Shown here: positions 38,248-46,512 of the stretch, piece after piece
Numbering within the stretch: position 1 is the stretch's first letter
How the letters are laid out: every line of letters starts with the position of its first letter
Assembly (NCBI GenBank): GCA_020848615.1
Contig: JADLHW010000028.1
Location: forward strand, 1-64,000
Direction of reading: 5' to 3'
DNA from: Thermoleophilia bacterium
Lineage (GTDB): Bacteria > Actinomycetota > Thermoleophilia > Miltoncostaeales > Miltoncostaeaceae
DNA: 64,000 nucleotides
The notes under the pieces: model-generated
The model's input: only the letters and a program-made list of their open reading frames with translations
What the model was told of the DNA's origin: nothing
Database searches by the model: none
Position numbers and translations under genes: made by a program

Positions 38248-38685
38248 ATGGACATCGTCATCCGCGCGGCCGTCATCTTCCTGGTGCTGTACGCCGTGGC
38301 CCGCCTCATCGGGCGACGGGAGCTCGGGCAGATGGAGCCCTTCGACATCCTGCTGCTGGTGGTGCTGGGCGACCTCATCCAGCAGGGCGTCACCCAGAAC
38401 GACGCGTCGGTCACCGGGGCGCTCCTGGCGGTCGCCACGATGTGCCTGCTCACCGTCGCGATGTCGTTCGCGTCCTACCGGTGGCGCCCCATGCGGCTCC
38501 TGCTGGAGGGGACCCCCGTGGTGCTCATCGCCGACGGGCGCATGGTGGAGCCGAACCTGCGGCGTGAGCGCATCACCCACGAGGAGCTCGCCGAGTGGGC
38601 GCGCATGCAGCAGATCGCCGACCTCGGCGACGTGCGGTGGGCGGTGCTGGAGACCACCGGGAAGGTCAGCTTCATCCCGCGGTGA
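38248..38685 (+). CDS. DUF421 (YetF-like) membrane protein
   Basis: Protein of 145 residues with two or three N-terminal membrane helices (RAAVIFLVLYAVARLIGRRELGQM..., DILLLVVLGDLIQQGV) and a cytosolic YetF domain (GTPVVLIADGRMVEPNLRRERITHEEL). In Bacillus these proteins are linked to the general stress response and spore or membrane functions. Its 3' end overlaps the convergent phosphatase gene by 14 bases. Confidence 0.88.
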   Translation: MDIVIRAAVIFLVLYAVARLIGRRELGQMEPFDILLLVVLGDLIQQGVTQNDASVTGALLAVATMCLLTVAMSFASYRWRPMRLLLEGTPVVLIADGRMVEPNLRRERITHEELAEWARMQQIADLGDVRWAVLETTGKVSFIPR

Positions 38686-41326
38686 CGCCGGCCGCCGAAG
38701 CCGGCCCGTCGGCGGGCACGCCGCCGAGGCCGACATGCTCCAGGCACACCACCACCAGGTCGTCGCCCATCCCCTCCGGGTCGTCCATCTCGCCGATCAC
38801 CACGTCCACGAACTCGTCGGGCGGCAGGGCGTGGTGGCGGCGCGCGGCCGCCGCCAGCCGGTCGAGTCCCGCGTCGATGCGCTCCGCGCGGCGCTCCACC
38901 AGGCCGTCGCTGTACAGCAGCAGCTTCGCGCCGGGCGGGAGTTCCGCGCCGGCTTCGTTGCGCACGGGGTCGGGCACGGCCCGCAGCGGCGTGGACCGGC
39001 CGCCCCACAGCCAGTGGGTGATGCCGTCCGGGTAGACGACCAGGCCCGGCGGGTGCCCGGCCGAGGCGTAGGTGAGGTGCCCGGTGAGCGGGTTCAGCAT
39101 CGCGTACACGAGGGTGGTGAGCCCGCTGCCCGGCACCGACTCGGCGAAGGCGTCGAGGCGCCGCAGCAGGGCCGCGGGACGGTCGGTGCCGGGGGCGAGC
39201 GCGGCCAGGGCGGTGCGCAGCCGGCCCATCGCGGCCGCGGCGGACAGCCCGCGCCCCACCACGTCGCCCACGGCGAGGGCCAGGCGGCCGTCCGGCAGCT
39301 CGAAGGCGTCGTACCAGTCCCCGCCCACCTCCATGTGGTGCTGGCCCGGCCGGTACCGCACCGCCAGGCGGTTGCCGGGGAGCTCCGGGATGCGCTCGGG
39401 CAGCAGCGACACCTGCAGGCCGACGGCGATCTCGCGCTGCTCCTCGTACAGCTGGGCGTTCTCGAGGGCGACCCCCAGGCGGCTCGCCAGCTCCTCGCCG
39501 AACCCCACGTCCTCCTGTGCCAGCGGTTCCCGGCCGCCGCCCCGCCCCAGCACCAGGGCCCCGGTGAGGTGACCGCGGGTGCGCAGCGGGACCATGAGCG
39601 TGGAGGTGGGGTCCAGCCGGGCCAGGAGCGCCGCGCCGCGCGGGTCCTCGGGCCGCACCCACGTCTCCGGGGTGATGGGCGACAGGAGCTGCGCCCGGCC
39701 GGTGAGCACCGTCTGCGCCACCGACCGCGCGTCCTCGGAGTCGAGGCGATGCTCGCGGCGCAGCGCCCGCAGGGCCGGCTCGAGCGCGGGATCGCGGTGG
39801 TGCAGCCCCAGGACGCACCATCCGGGTTCGTCGCGGCGCTCGATCGTGGCGAAGTCCGCGACCTCGGGCACCAGCAGCTCGGCGGCGAGCTGTGCGCGGC
39901 CGCGCACGGTCATCTCGCGCTCCAGGGCGGTGGTGAGGCCCTCCAGCATCTCGGCGCGGCGCCTGCGGGCCCGCTCGGCCTCGTGCTGGATCGCCCGTTC
40001 CAGGGCCTGTGCGGTCTGGTCGGCGAGGGCGCGCAGCAGCGCGCGCTGGTCGGCCGAGAACGGCCGGGGTTCCGGGAACGCGACCAGCATCACCCCGGTG
40101 GGCTCCGACCACGTCCGCAGAGGAAGGGCCGCGACCGCGGGGGGTCGCGGCCCGGTGCCGATGCCGGCGAGGCTCACCGTCGCCTCGGCCGGGGCCTCCG
40201 CGAGGAACGCCGGCTCACCGGACGCCATGGTCGTGGCGACCGGCCCGCCCGGCAGCGGCGGCTGGACGCGCAGGCGCTCGTACGCCTCCGGCGGGAGGTC
40301 GCCGGCCACCGCGGCGGGCGGCAGGTCCCGGCTCCGGTAGATCGCGACGGCGATCGCGTCGAGCTCCTGGTCGGAGATTGCGGCGGCCGTCACCTCCTGC
40401 ACGGTCACGGCGGCGGCCAGCTGGGCGCCGGTGCGGCGCAGCAGGTCGATGCGCCGCCGCGCGATCCGCTCGCCCCGCACCGACCGGTCCAGCAGCCGCC
40501 CCAGGAACCATGCGAACGCGATGCCCGCCAGCGCGACGAGGATCCACACCCCCACGCGGGTGCCCAGCTCGCCGCGGGCGTGGCGCAGCGCGTCGTCCTC
40601 GGGCAGCTGGTACACCGCCGACCACGAGGTCCCGGCGATGGGCGCGCGGGAGACCATGCGATCCGGTTCCCCCAGGACCCCGGGGACCCCACTGCGCACG
40701 TCCACGCCGTCATGGACGCTGCCCGGCGGCGCGGGGGCGGCGGGGCGGGGTCCGGCGCCGGCGACCACCTGTCCGGCGCCGTCGAGGAGCCGCAGGTCGC
40801 GGTCGGCCCGTCCCGCCTCCAGCGGCCCGGTGAGCTGGTCCAGGCCGACGCGGCCCGCGAGGACGCCGGACGGGCGGCCGGCCCGGTCCAGGGTCCGCAC
40901 GGCGATGACGACGAACCCTCCCCCGGGCGCCGCGGGGTCCTCCACCGCGGGACCCACCTCCGGCCGGCCGGTGGCCAGGACCCGCGCGAACCAGGCGTGG
41001 TCGCCCAGCCCGGCGTTCCCCGCGGAGGCCGCGACATCACCGCCGGGCCGGGTCCACGCCACACCGTGCACGAGGCTCCCGCGGGCGAGCGGCGCGAGGG
41101 CGGCACGGATGCCGGCGGGATCGCCGCCGCGCACCGCCGGCAGGCGCGCGAGGCCCTCCAGGAACGCCGTGCGGTCGGCCAGCGCGGTGCTCACGCGCTG
41201 GGCGGCCTCCTGCGCGATGAACGCCGACAGGCGCTCCGCGGTGCGGCGGTCCGACGCGTAGTTGCGGGCGGCGAGGCCCACGCCCACCGCGAGCACCGCC
41301 GCGATGAGCGCCGACACGAGCACCAC
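38672..41326 (-). CDS. Membrane SpoIIE-type PP2C phosphatase with extracellular sensor and GAF domains
   Basis: Protein of 884 residues. A first membrane helix near 3-20 is followed by a dCACHE/CHASE-like extracytoplasmic sensor to about 255 and a second helix near 268-287. GAF-like domains follow (about 300-440 and 460-620), then a SpoIIE PP2C domain (about 630-860: GGDWYDAFELPDGRLALAVGDVVGRG, YASAGHPPG, LLYSDGLVE). It should sense an outside signal and dephosphorylate STAS antagonists, releasing a sigma factor. It lies 74 bases downstream of a STAS gene on the same strand, its likely substrate. GTG 41326 is the first start after an in-frame stop. Confidence 0.9.
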   Translation of the reverse strand: MVLVSALIAAVLAVGVGLAARNYASDRRTAERLSAFIAQEAAQRVSTALADRTAFLEGLARLPAVRGGDPAGIRAALAPLARGSLVHGVAWTRPGGDVAASAGNAGLGDHAWFARVLATGRPEVGPAVEDPAAPGGGFVVIAVRTLDRAGRPSGVLAGRVGLDQLTGPLEAGRADRDLRLLDGAGQVVAGAGPRPAAPAPPGSVHDGVDVRSGVPGVLGEPDRMVSRAPIAGTSWSAVYQLPEDDALRHARGELGTRVGVWILVALAGIAFAWFLGRLLDRSVRGERIARRRIDLLRRTGAQLAAAVTVQEVTAAAISDQELDAIAVAIYRSRDLPPAAVAGDLPPEAYERLRVQPPLPGGPVATTMASGEPAFLAEAPAEATVSLAGIGTGPRPPAVAALPLRTWSEPTGVMLVAFPEPRPFSADQRALLRALADQTAQALERAIQHEAERARRRRAEMLEGLTTALEREMTVRGRAQLAAELLVPEVADFATIERRDEPGWCVLGLHHRDPALEPALRALRREHRLDSEDARSVAQTVLTGRAQLLSPITPETWVRPEDPRGAALLARLDPTSTLMVPLRTRGHLTGALVLGRGGGREPLAQEDVGFGEELASRLGVALENAQLYEEQREIAVGLQVSLLPERIPELPGNRLAVRYRPGQHHMEVGGDWYDAFELPDGRLALAVGDVVGRGLSAAAAMGRLRTALAALAPGTDRPAALLRRLDAFAESVPGSGLTTLVYAMLNPLTGHLTYASAGHPPGLVVYPDGITHWLWGGRSTPLRAVPDPVRNEAGAELPPGAKLLLYSDGLVERRAERIDAGLDRLAAAARRHHALPPDEFVDVVIGEMDDPEGMGDDLVVVCLEHVGLGGVPADGPASAAGVTAG

Positions 41327-41399
41327 CAGGCGGCGGCCGGGCCGGTCCGGATCGCTCGCGAACCGGGGATGCGGGGCGCCGGCCCGCGACGTACGGACC

Positions 41400-41717
41400 T
41401 CAGCTCACGGCGTCGAGATCCGCGATCTCGTTCAGGTGCCCCCGGAGCTCGGTGAGCTCCAGCACCCGTGTGACCGCGGGGGACGGCGCCAGGAGCGACA
41501 GGTCGTTCCCGGCCACGCGGTTCGCCTCGAGCAGTGTCCGGACACCGGTCGAGTCGATGAAGCTCACCCCGCTCATGTCGAGCACGAGCCGGGACGGGCC
41601 GCCGTCGCACGTCGCCGCCTCGACGGCCGCGAGCACCTCGGGTGCGGTGGCCAGGTCGAGCTCCCCCGTGAGCCGGAGCACGGTCGCGTTCGGGCGCCGC
41701 TCACGGCCGATTTCCAT
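41400..41717 (-). CDS. STAS-domain anti-sigma factor antagonist
   Basis: Protein of 105 residues consisting of one STAS domain. GELDLATAPEV starts it, and the phosphorylation loop is DMSGVSFIDS56TGVRTL, with Ser56 at the site phosphorylated by RsbW-type kinases. The C-terminus has LLAPSPAVTRVLELTEL. In the unphosphorylated state such proteins sequester the anti-sigma kinase. ATG 41717 has GAGGT upstream. It is probably in one transcript with the phosphatase gene that follows. Confidence 0.92.
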   Translation of the reverse strand: MEIGRERRPNATVLRLTGELDLATAPEVLAAVEAATCDGGPSRLVLDMSGVSFIDSTGVRTLLEANRVAGNDLSLLAPSPAVTRVLELTELRGHLNEIADLDAVS

Positions 41718-41975
41718 GTGAACGACCTCGTTGTCGTCGTGGCCTGCGGACGTGCCGAGCGTAGCAGGGGGCCTCCGGCCACCCGGGGGGTCCGGGGCCA
41801 CCGGATCATCCCTCACGGCGGTGACGCCCGCGACGGCCGGCGGACCGGCGCTGGGGGTTCGGGCACGCTGCAGCGGTGGGCAATTCGGGACCTCCCCGGG
41901 CACTCGACGCACGAGCGGCGTACCCGGGGGCGCGCGGGATCAAACCGGCGGCGGCGCGACCCGTGCAGGAGGCGT

Positions 41976-42000
41976 GTTTGCCCGCGCACACGCCGGGAAC
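41976..42000 (+). promoter_or_regulatory. Sigma-B-type promoter (distal)
   Basis: GTTTGC, 13 bases, GGGAAC. It faces the Pro-rich peptide gene at 42120. Confidence 0.65.
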
Positions 42001-42063
42001 AGCAGATCAGGCGGGAGGCGTGGCGCGCGGGGGTGCTGCGTCTCCCGCTCTGCGTCCGGGGCG

Positions 42064-42088
42064 GTTGCGCCGCCGGCGCGCGGGGAAC
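42064..42088 (+). promoter_or_regulatory. Sigma-B-type promoter (proximal)
   Basis: GTTGCG, 13 bases, GGGAAC, ending 31 bases before ATG 42120. Confidence 0.6.
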
Positions 42089-42119
42089 ACGACGGGCCAA
42101 CCCAGAACGGGAGGTCCGC

Positions 42120-42284
42120 ATGTCGACCCAGCCGCCCACGGGGCCCAGCGAGGTCCCCACTCCCAGCCCGCCCCATCCGTCGCCCGCCGACCCGGGGCGC
42201 GGCGACCCGCCGGTGACGCCCGACCCGGCGCCGGGACCCGAGCCGCCCGTCCCGGAGCCGCCGATCGTGCCGCCGATGCCCTGA
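42120..42284 (+). CDS. Proline-rich 54-residue peptide
   Basis: Small protein of 54 residues, more than half Pro, Gly, Ser or Thr, with repeated Pro-Glu/Pro-Asp and PEPP units and no Cys or membrane segment. GGGAGG stands 6 bases before the ATG, and two sigma-B-type promoters precede it, which is the main argument that it is a real gene. It is likely disordered. The function is unknown. Confidence 0.55.
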   Translation: MSTQPPTGPSEVPTPSPPHPSPADPGRGDPPVTPDPAPGPEPPVPEPPIVPPMP

Positions 42285-42302
42285 CCGCCCCGGGGCGGCC
42301 GG

Positions 42303-42569
42303 TCAGTCCCCGCGGCGCGTCATCCGGTCGATGCGCCGCTGGACCCGGCCGTCCTCCAGGGCGGCGAGCACGGTCCCGGCCAGCGCGACCGCCGCGATCG
42401 CCATGAGCGGCACGGTGCCCCAGCCGCCGCCGGCGAGGGCGATGACCACGCCGGCCAGCGCGCCCACGACGGCGGCGACGGGAAGCCAGCGCGCGAGGCG
42501 CCGGGTGAGCCACCGCCCGCCGGTGGGGTCGTCCTCCCGGATGCGGCGTCGCCGCGGGTCCCGCGCCAT
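42303..42569 (-). CDS. Small two-helix membrane protein
   Basis: Protein of 88 residues: a basic N-terminus ([13 protein letters not shown]), two hydrophobic segments at about 28-46 and 50-68 separated by a Gly turn, and a charged C-terminal tail ([12 protein letters not shown]). The pattern matches the other small membrane protein at 44443, which also ends in an EDGRI-type amphipathic tail. ATG 42569 is 9 bases after a sigma-B-type -10 and has no ribosome site, so it is probably leaderless. Confidence 0.65.
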   Translation of the reverse strand: MARDPRRRRIREDDPTGGRWLTRRLARWLPVAAVVGALAGVVIALAGGGWGTVPLMAIAAVALAGTVLAALEDGRVQRRIDRMTRRGD

Positions 42570-42577
42570 GCCGGTGG

Positions 42578-42603
42578 GTTTCCCTCCCCGCGGGTGGGGA
42601 AAC
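42578..42603. promoter_or_regulatory. Bidirectional sigma-B-type promoter
   Basis: On the plus strand GTTTCC (42578-42583), 13 bases, GGGAAA (42597-42602). On the minus strand GTTTCC (42603-42598), 13 bases, GGGAAA (42584-42579). The element is self-complementary at its ends and serves two divergent genes whose starts lie 11 and 9 bases away. Confidence 0.75.
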
Positions 42604-42613
42604 GCATCCTCAC

Positions 42614-43435
42614 ATGACGAGCACACTGCGCTACGCGGCCATCGGCGATTCGATCCCCCGCGGTTTCCTGATGGGCGTCCCGCGGCGCGTGGCGCCCGGA
42701 ACGTGCACCGTGCCGGCCGCCCGGGTCCTCCGGTGGTTCGACCGGCCCGGGCACGGCTACCCCGCCGTGCTGGCGCGGCTGCTGGAGGCGGCCGGGCGCC
42801 GCGTGGAGCTCGACACGTCGCTCACCTGCTCCGGCGCCGGCACCTCGGCGTTCTGGCGCGGCGGGCCCACCGAGCCGGTGCGTCGCGTGTTCGCGCGCCG
42901 CGTCGACCTGGCCACCGTCACCGTGGGCGCGAACGACCTCATGGCGCACTGGTCCGCGTACGTGCCCGCCGCGATGGTGCTGCGCGCCGCGTCGACGGGC
43001 CTGCCGCTGGACCCGCAGCCGGTTCTGGACCGCCTCGCCCCGCCGCCGTCGTGGTGCGACCCGGCCATCCGCCGGCTCGGCGCGCGGCTGCGCGGGCTCC
43101 TGGACTGGGTCGCCGGACGCGCGTCGGGCCCGGTCCTGGTGACCACCTACCACCCCGGGGACGCCAGCGACGTGGTGCGCGCCCGGTTCGTGCGGCCGGT
43201 GAACGAGGCCATCCGCGCGGCCGCCGCGGACCTGCCCGGCGTGCGGGTCGTGGACCTGGAGCCGCTCTTCCACGGGCATGGCACGACGGCGCCGCCCGGC
43301 GAGCGTTACGTGAGCGCACGCGACGGCCTGCATCCCACCGATGCCGGCCAGTACGCGATCGCCGCGGCGATCCTCGAGGCCGCCCCCGAACTGGCGGGGA
43401 ACCTCGCGATGCAGGGCGCAGGGGAGACGGCATGA
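42614..43435 (+). CDS. SGNH/GDSL-family hydrolase
   Basis: Protein of 273 residues with the SGNH blocks: block [10 protein letters not shown] (nucleophile Ser), block III GANDLM, and block [12 protein letters not shown] with the Asp-His of the triad. It is likely an esterase or lipase acting on an ester substrate. No clear signal peptide is seen, so it is probably cytosolic. It starts 11 bases after the -10 of the bidirectional promoter without a ribosome site. The stop overlaps the start of a sigma factor gene (ATGA), an unusual operon partner. Confidence 0.85.
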   Translation: MTSTLRYAAIGDSIPRGFLMGVPRRVAPGTCTVPAARVLRWFDRPGHGYPAVLARLLEAAGRRVELDTSLTCSGAGTSAFWRGGPTEPVRRVFARRVDLATVTVGANDLMAHWSAYVPAAMVLRAASTGLPLDPQPVLDRLAPPPSWCDPAIRRLGARLRGLLDWVAGRASGPVLVTTYHPGDASDVVRARFVRPVNEAIRAAAADLPGVRVVDLEPLFHGHGTTAPPGERYVSARDGLHPTDAGQYAIAAAILEAAPELAGNLAMQGAGETA

Positions 43436-44358
43436 CCGAGCGCAGGAGGACCGGGCTGGCACCGGCGATGGGCCGGGCCCGCAGGGTGCCGGAGGACGAG
43501 GGGCTCCGGGAGTTCATGAACCGGGCGGCCCGGCACCGCCTGCTGCGCGCCGACGAGGAGATCGCGCTGGCCAGGCGCATCGAGGCCGGCGACATGCGGG
43601 CCAAGGACCAGCTGGTGGAGAGCAACCTGCGCCTCGTGCTGTCCATCGCCAGCCGTTACCAGGGGGCCGGGCTGCCGCTGTCGGACATGGTGCAGGAGGG
43701 CACGCTGGGCCTCATGCGCGCCGCCGAGCGGTTCGACCATCGCCGCAGGCTCAAGTTCTCGACGTACGCGGTGTGGTGGATCCGGCAGGCCATCGCGCGC
43801 GCCCTGGCGAACCAGAGCCGCACCATCCGCCTGCCCGTGCACGTGAACGACGAGGTGCGGCGCCTCACCGGCGCCGCGAGCGAGCTCGCGTCGCGGTCCG
43901 GCGGGCAGCCGGGGGAGGACGACGCGGTCGCCGCGCGCGCCCGCGTGCCGGTGGAGCGGCTCGCCGACCTGCGCCGCGCACGCACGCTGGGCGACGTCAT
44001 GAGCCTGGATCGCAGGCTCGGGGACGACAGCGATGAGTCCCTGGGCGTGCTGCTCGCCGACGAGGGCCAGCCGGAGGCATGGGAGGACGTGGACCGCGAG
44101 ATCACCCGGCGGGCGCTGCGCGACGCGCTGGGCTGCCTCCCCGAGCGGGAGCGCACGGTGCTCACCCTGCGGTACGGCCTGAACGGCGGCGAACCCGCCA
44201 CGTTCGAGGTCATCGGGCGGCGCCTGGGCGTCACCCGGGAGCGCGCCCGGCAGCTGGAGCGGGCGGCCCTGGGCCGCATCCGGCACGACGACCACCTGCG
44301 CATGCTCGCCTCGGAGTCGCCGTGGGCGGCGGGACGCCGGGAGGAACCCGCCGCCTGA
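43432..44358 (+). CDS. Group 2 (RpoD-like) sigma-70 factor
   Basis: Sigma factor of 308 residues. Region 1.2 is [27 protein letters not shown]. Region 2 has [20 protein letters not shown], then [18 protein letters not shown] and [16 protein letters not shown]. Region 3 follows, and region 4 contains [20 protein letters not shown] with [14 protein letters not shown]. The long non-conserved region of RpoD is absent, so it is a non-essential group 2 factor like HrdD or SigB of mycobacteria. It is translationally coupled to an SGNH hydrolase and transcribed from the sigma-B-type promoter at 42578, which suggests a sigma cascade. Confidence 0.93.
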   Translation: MTERRRTGLAPAMGRARRVPEDEGLREFMNRAARHRLLRADEEIALARRIEAGDMRAKDQLVESNLRLVLSIASRYQGAGLPLSDMVQEGTLGLMRAAERFDHRRRLKFSTYAVWWIRQAIARALANQSRTIRLPVHVNDEVRRLTGAASELASRSGGQPGEDDAVAARARVPVERLADLRRARTLGDVMSLDRRLGDDSDESLGVLLADEGQPEAWEDVDREITRRALRDALGCLPERERTVLTLRYGLNGGEPATFEVIGRRLGVTRERARQLERAALGRIRHDDHLRMLASESPWAAGRREEPAA

Positions 44359-44382
44359 CGCCCGGGGGTCGGCCCTCGCCGG

Positions 44383-44437
44383 CGTCGTCCGGCCGGACGA
44401 CGAGGGCCTGGCCGCCGGGACGGACCCGGCGGCCAGG
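44383..44437. terminator. Double hairpin between convergent genes
   Basis: A perfect 20-base palindrome (44383-44402, CGTCGTCCGG and its complement) is followed by a stem with 13-base arms and a 5-base loop (44407-44437, CCTGGCCGCCGGG). It probably terminates both convergent units. Confidence 0.65.
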
Positions 44438-44442
44438 GAACC

Positions 44443-44802
44443 TCACCGCCGGCCGTGGCGGTGTCGGCCCACCCAGCGGGCGATGCGCCCGTCCTCGCCC
44501 TCGGCGAGGAGCAGGGCGGCGATCACGGCCAGCACCAGGGCCCCGGCGAACCCGGCGTTCACGGCCGTCGCCCATCCGCTGATGGGGCCGACCACCAGGA
44601 ACGTCACCAGGTAGCCCACCACCAGGGCGGCGGCGACGGTGCCGACGAGCAGCCAGGTGAAGCCCGCCCGGGTGCTGGGATCGCGCTCGAGGTCACGGCC
44701 GCCTCGGTCCATGACCTCGTGCTGCTCCTCCTCCACCCGGTGCAGGGTCTCCTCGTGGGACTCGACGTTCGGCCGTGCGGGCTCGTGACGGGACGTGGAC
44801 AT
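44443..44802 (-). CDS. Small two-helix membrane protein with acidic/His-rich N-terminus
   Basis: Protein of 119 residues: a charged helical N-terminus (about 1-45, with repeated Glu and His), two transmembrane helices at about 48-70 and 78-98, and an EDGRIARWVGR amphipathic tail. The tail resembles the end of the 42303 protein. It starts 11 bases after the DUF378 gene and belongs to that transcript, driven by a sigma-B-type promoter. The role is unknown. Confidence 0.65.
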   Translation of the reverse strand: MSTSRHEPARPNVESHEETLHRVEEEQHEVMDRGGRDLERDPSTRAGFTWLLVGTVAAALVVGYLVTFLVVGPISGWATAVNAGFAGALVLAVIAALLLAEGEDGRIARWVGRHRHGRR

Positions 44803-44813
44803 GCGGGGCCTCC

Positions 44814-45059
44814 TTACGCCAGGGACTCCTCGCGGTACCGGTCCGAGCGGCTCGAGACGATCGTGGGAAGGCGCACCAGCCAGTACAGCGCCGCGACGCC
44901 CACCAGCAGGTAGATGATCCGGGATGCGACGTTGGTCTCCCCGAAGTCCAGGCCGCCGCAGATCCAGGCGACGAGGTCGAATTCGGCGAGGCCGACGAGG
45001 CCCCAGTTGATGCCGCCCACGACGATCAGCAGCAGGGTGGCGGGGTCGAGGAGTCTCAT
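44814..45059 (-). CDS. DUF378 membrane protein
   Basis: Protein of 81 residues with two or three membrane helices and the DUF378 pattern: VVGGINWGLVGLAEFDLV, then a short Gly/Asn loop and RIIYLLVGVAALYWL. The family is common in stress regulons but its function is not established. It is the first gene of a two-gene unit behind the promoter at 45106-45130. Confidence 0.85.
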   Translation of the reverse strand: MRLLDPATLLLIVVGGINWGLVGLAEFDLVAWICGGLDFGETNVASRIIYLLVGVAALYWLVRLPTIVSSRSDRYREESLA

Positions 45060-45105
45060 GGGGGTCTCCGTTCGGGTCGGTCCTGTTCGCGGTCAGGCGG
45101 CTGTG

Positions 45106-45130
45106 TGCCCCCCGCATTCCGGCGCCAAAC
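45106..45130 (-). promoter_or_regulatory. Sigma-B-type promoter, variant -10
   Basis: Minus strand GTTTGG, 13 bases, GGGGCA, upstream of the DUF378 gene. The -10 differs from GGGAAC. Confidence 0.5.
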
Positions 45131-45169
45131 ACGGACCCGGCTCGAGATGTCGCCGGCCGGCGGATCCGT

Positions 45170-45194
45170 GTTTCGCCCGGATTCGCCGGGGGCA
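45170..45194 (+). promoter_or_regulatory. Sigma-B-type promoter, variant -10
   Basis: GTTTCG, 13 bases, GGGGCA, 56 bases before ATG 45251. It shares its unusual -10 with the divergent promoter at 45106. Confidence 0.5.
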
Positions 45195-45250
45195 GGGACG
45201 GGCCACACGGGACCCGCCGGTCCCGCAAAGCCGAAGGAGAGGAGGCGACC

Positions 45251-45460
45251 ATGCGGAATCCGCGCACCACCCGGCCCACCGGAGTCCCCCGTCATCGAAC
45301 GCCGGTCATCCCCCCGACGCCCCCGCCCCGGCGGGCGGAGTCCCGCACGTGCTTCTGCGCGACGTGCTGGGGTGCCGGCCGCATCCTCGTGCAGGCCCGC
45401 AACGGCGAGGGGCCGGTGCCCGTGACCTGCCGGACCTGTGACGGCGGTGGCGTCGTATGA
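45251..45460 (+). CDS. Mini zinc-finger protein, DnaJ-type cysteine repeats
   Basis: Protein of 69 residues. After a basic, Pro-rich first half come two CxxC units, CFCATCWGAGRI and TCRTCDGGGVV, matching half of a DnaJ cysteine-rich zinc finger (CxxCxGxG). It probably binds one zinc ion. GGAGGCGACC stands just before the ATG. The stop overlaps the next gene (ATGA), coupling it to an FMN reductase-like protein. Confidence 0.7.
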   Translation: MRNPRTTRPTGVPRHRTPVIPPTPPPRRAESRTCFCATCWGAGRILVQARNGEGPVPVTCRTCDGGGVV

Positions 45461-46056
45461 GGGCCGTCGCGCTGAACTGCACCCTCAAGGCGTCGCCGGC
45501 GCCCTCCAGCTGCGAGTTGCTGCTGGGGCAGGTGATGGAGCAGCTGCGGTCGCTGGGGGTGGACGGCGAGATCCACCGCGTCGCGGACCGTCACATCCCG
45601 CCCGGCGTGGAATCCGACCTGGGCGACGGCGACGAATGGCCGCCGCTGCGCCGGGCGGTCCTGGACGCGGACATCCTGGTGCTGGGGACGCCCATCTGGA
45701 TGGGCCAGCCCTCCAGCGTGTGCAAGCGCGTGCTCGAGCGCATGGACGCCTTCCTCGCCGAGACCGACGAGCAGGGGCGGCTGGTGTCGTACGGCCGGGT
45801 CGCGATGGTCGCGGTGGTGGGCAACGAGGACGGCGCCCACCACGTCAGCGCCGAGCTGTTCCAGGCGCTCAACGACGTGGGGTTCACGATCCCCGCCGCC
45901 GCGGTGACCTACTGGGTGGGGGAGGCGATGGGCCGGACGGACTTCAAGGACCTGCCGGAGACACCCGGGACCACGGCGGGCACCACCCGCACCGCCGCCG
46001 TGAACGCCGTGCACCTGGCGCGGCTGCTGGGCGGGGACGGGTACCCGCCCTCCTGA
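45457..46056 (+). CDS. NADPH-dependent FMN reductase / flavodoxin-like protein
   Basis: Protein of 199 residues with a flavodoxin-like fold: VALNCTLKASPAPSSCELL for the FMN phosphate, then a LVLGTPIWMGQPSSVCKRVLERMD block around the isoalloxazine site, and a TTRTAAVNAVHLARLL tail. It resembles NAD(P)H-dependent oxidoreductases of the FMN_red family. It is the second gene of a stress-promoter unit, so a role in quinone or redox protection is plausible. It converges on the next gene. Confidence 0.83.
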   Translation: MRAVALNCTLKASPAPSSCELLLGQVMEQLRSLGVDGEIHRVADRHIPPGVESDLGDGDEWPPLRRAVLDADILVLGTPIWMGQPSSVCKRVLERMDAFLAETDEQGRLVSYGRVAMVAVVGNEDGAHHVSAELFQALNDVGFTIPAAAVTYWVGEAMGRTDFKDLPETPGTTAGTTRTAAVNAVHLARLLGGDGYPPS

Positions 46057-46059
46057 GGG

Positions 46060-46377
46060 TCAGTCGCCGGGACCGGGTTCGGTGAGCGTGTTCCCGCGCC
46101 ACGGATCCCGGTCCCCGCCCGCCGGTACGTCGAGCACCACCTCGTTGGTGGCGTCGCCGGGGCGCTCGGCGAGGATCCGCAGGCCCGTGGTGACGACCCA
46201 CTCGTCGATGGCCGCCTCGTCGTCGCCGGCGGCCCTGCGGGCGGCCGCGGCGTCGGAGGTGATCCCCACACGGGCCGCGCTGCCGTCCGACCGCCTGAAG
46301 CGGTACCAGCGGTGCACGCCGACCAGCCCGACGCGCGGATTCTCGGTGCCCTCGAACTGCGGGTCGGACGCGGTCAC
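46060..46377 (-). CDS. Small conserved-looking protein, unknown
   Basis: Protein of 105 residues without membrane segments or cysteines. It contains VHRWYRFRRSDGSAARVGI, a DDEAAIDEWVV helix and a Pro/Gly-rich end. The family is not recognised. The GTG start lies 38 bases after the -10 of a sigma-B-type promoter, back-to-back with the promoter of the SRPBCC gene. Confidence 0.6.
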   Translation of the reverse strand: MTASDPQFEGTENPRVGLVGVHRWYRFRRSDGSAARVGITSDAAAARRAAGDDEAAIDEWVVTTGLRILAERPGDATNEVVLDVPAGGDRDPWRGNTLTEPGPGD

Positions 46378-46414
46378 GTGATCCCCCTGGGTGGTGCGGA
46401 CGGGTGCCGCGCGG

Positions 46415-46439
46415 GTTCCCGTTCCGCGTGCCCGGAAAC
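46415..46439 (-). promoter_or_regulatory. Sigma-B-type promoter
   Basis: Minus strand GTTTCC, 13 bases, GGGAAC, exact consensus. Confidence 0.75.
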
Positions 46440-46453
46440 CGCACCCGGACGGC

Positions 46454-46478
46454 GTTTCCGGGGCGGGACGGTGGGAAC
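46454..46478 (+). promoter_or_regulatory. Sigma-B-type promoter
   Basis: GTTTCC, 13 bases, GGGAAC, exact consensus, 35 bases before ATG 46513 and back-to-back with the minus-strand copy. Confidence 0.75.
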
Positions 46479-46512
46479 ACGCGCTCACGAGCCGAGCGAA
46501 GGAGGGCGACGG

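Larger units (their letters stand above)
41718..42119. other. 402-base intergenic region with two tandem stress promoters
   Basis: No convincing gene is seen; the reading frames here are Arg/Pro-rich and lack ribosome sites. It holds two promoter-like elements facing right, 41976-42000 and 42064-42088, plus GC-rich inverted repeats near 41765-41800. Confidence 0.6.

Noticed and set aside
41876-42406. 176-residue plus-strand frame through the 41.7-42.1 kb gap
   Set aside because: Starts before both promoters, Arg/Pro-rich, no ribosome site, and overlaps the better-supported 54-residue gene in another frame.
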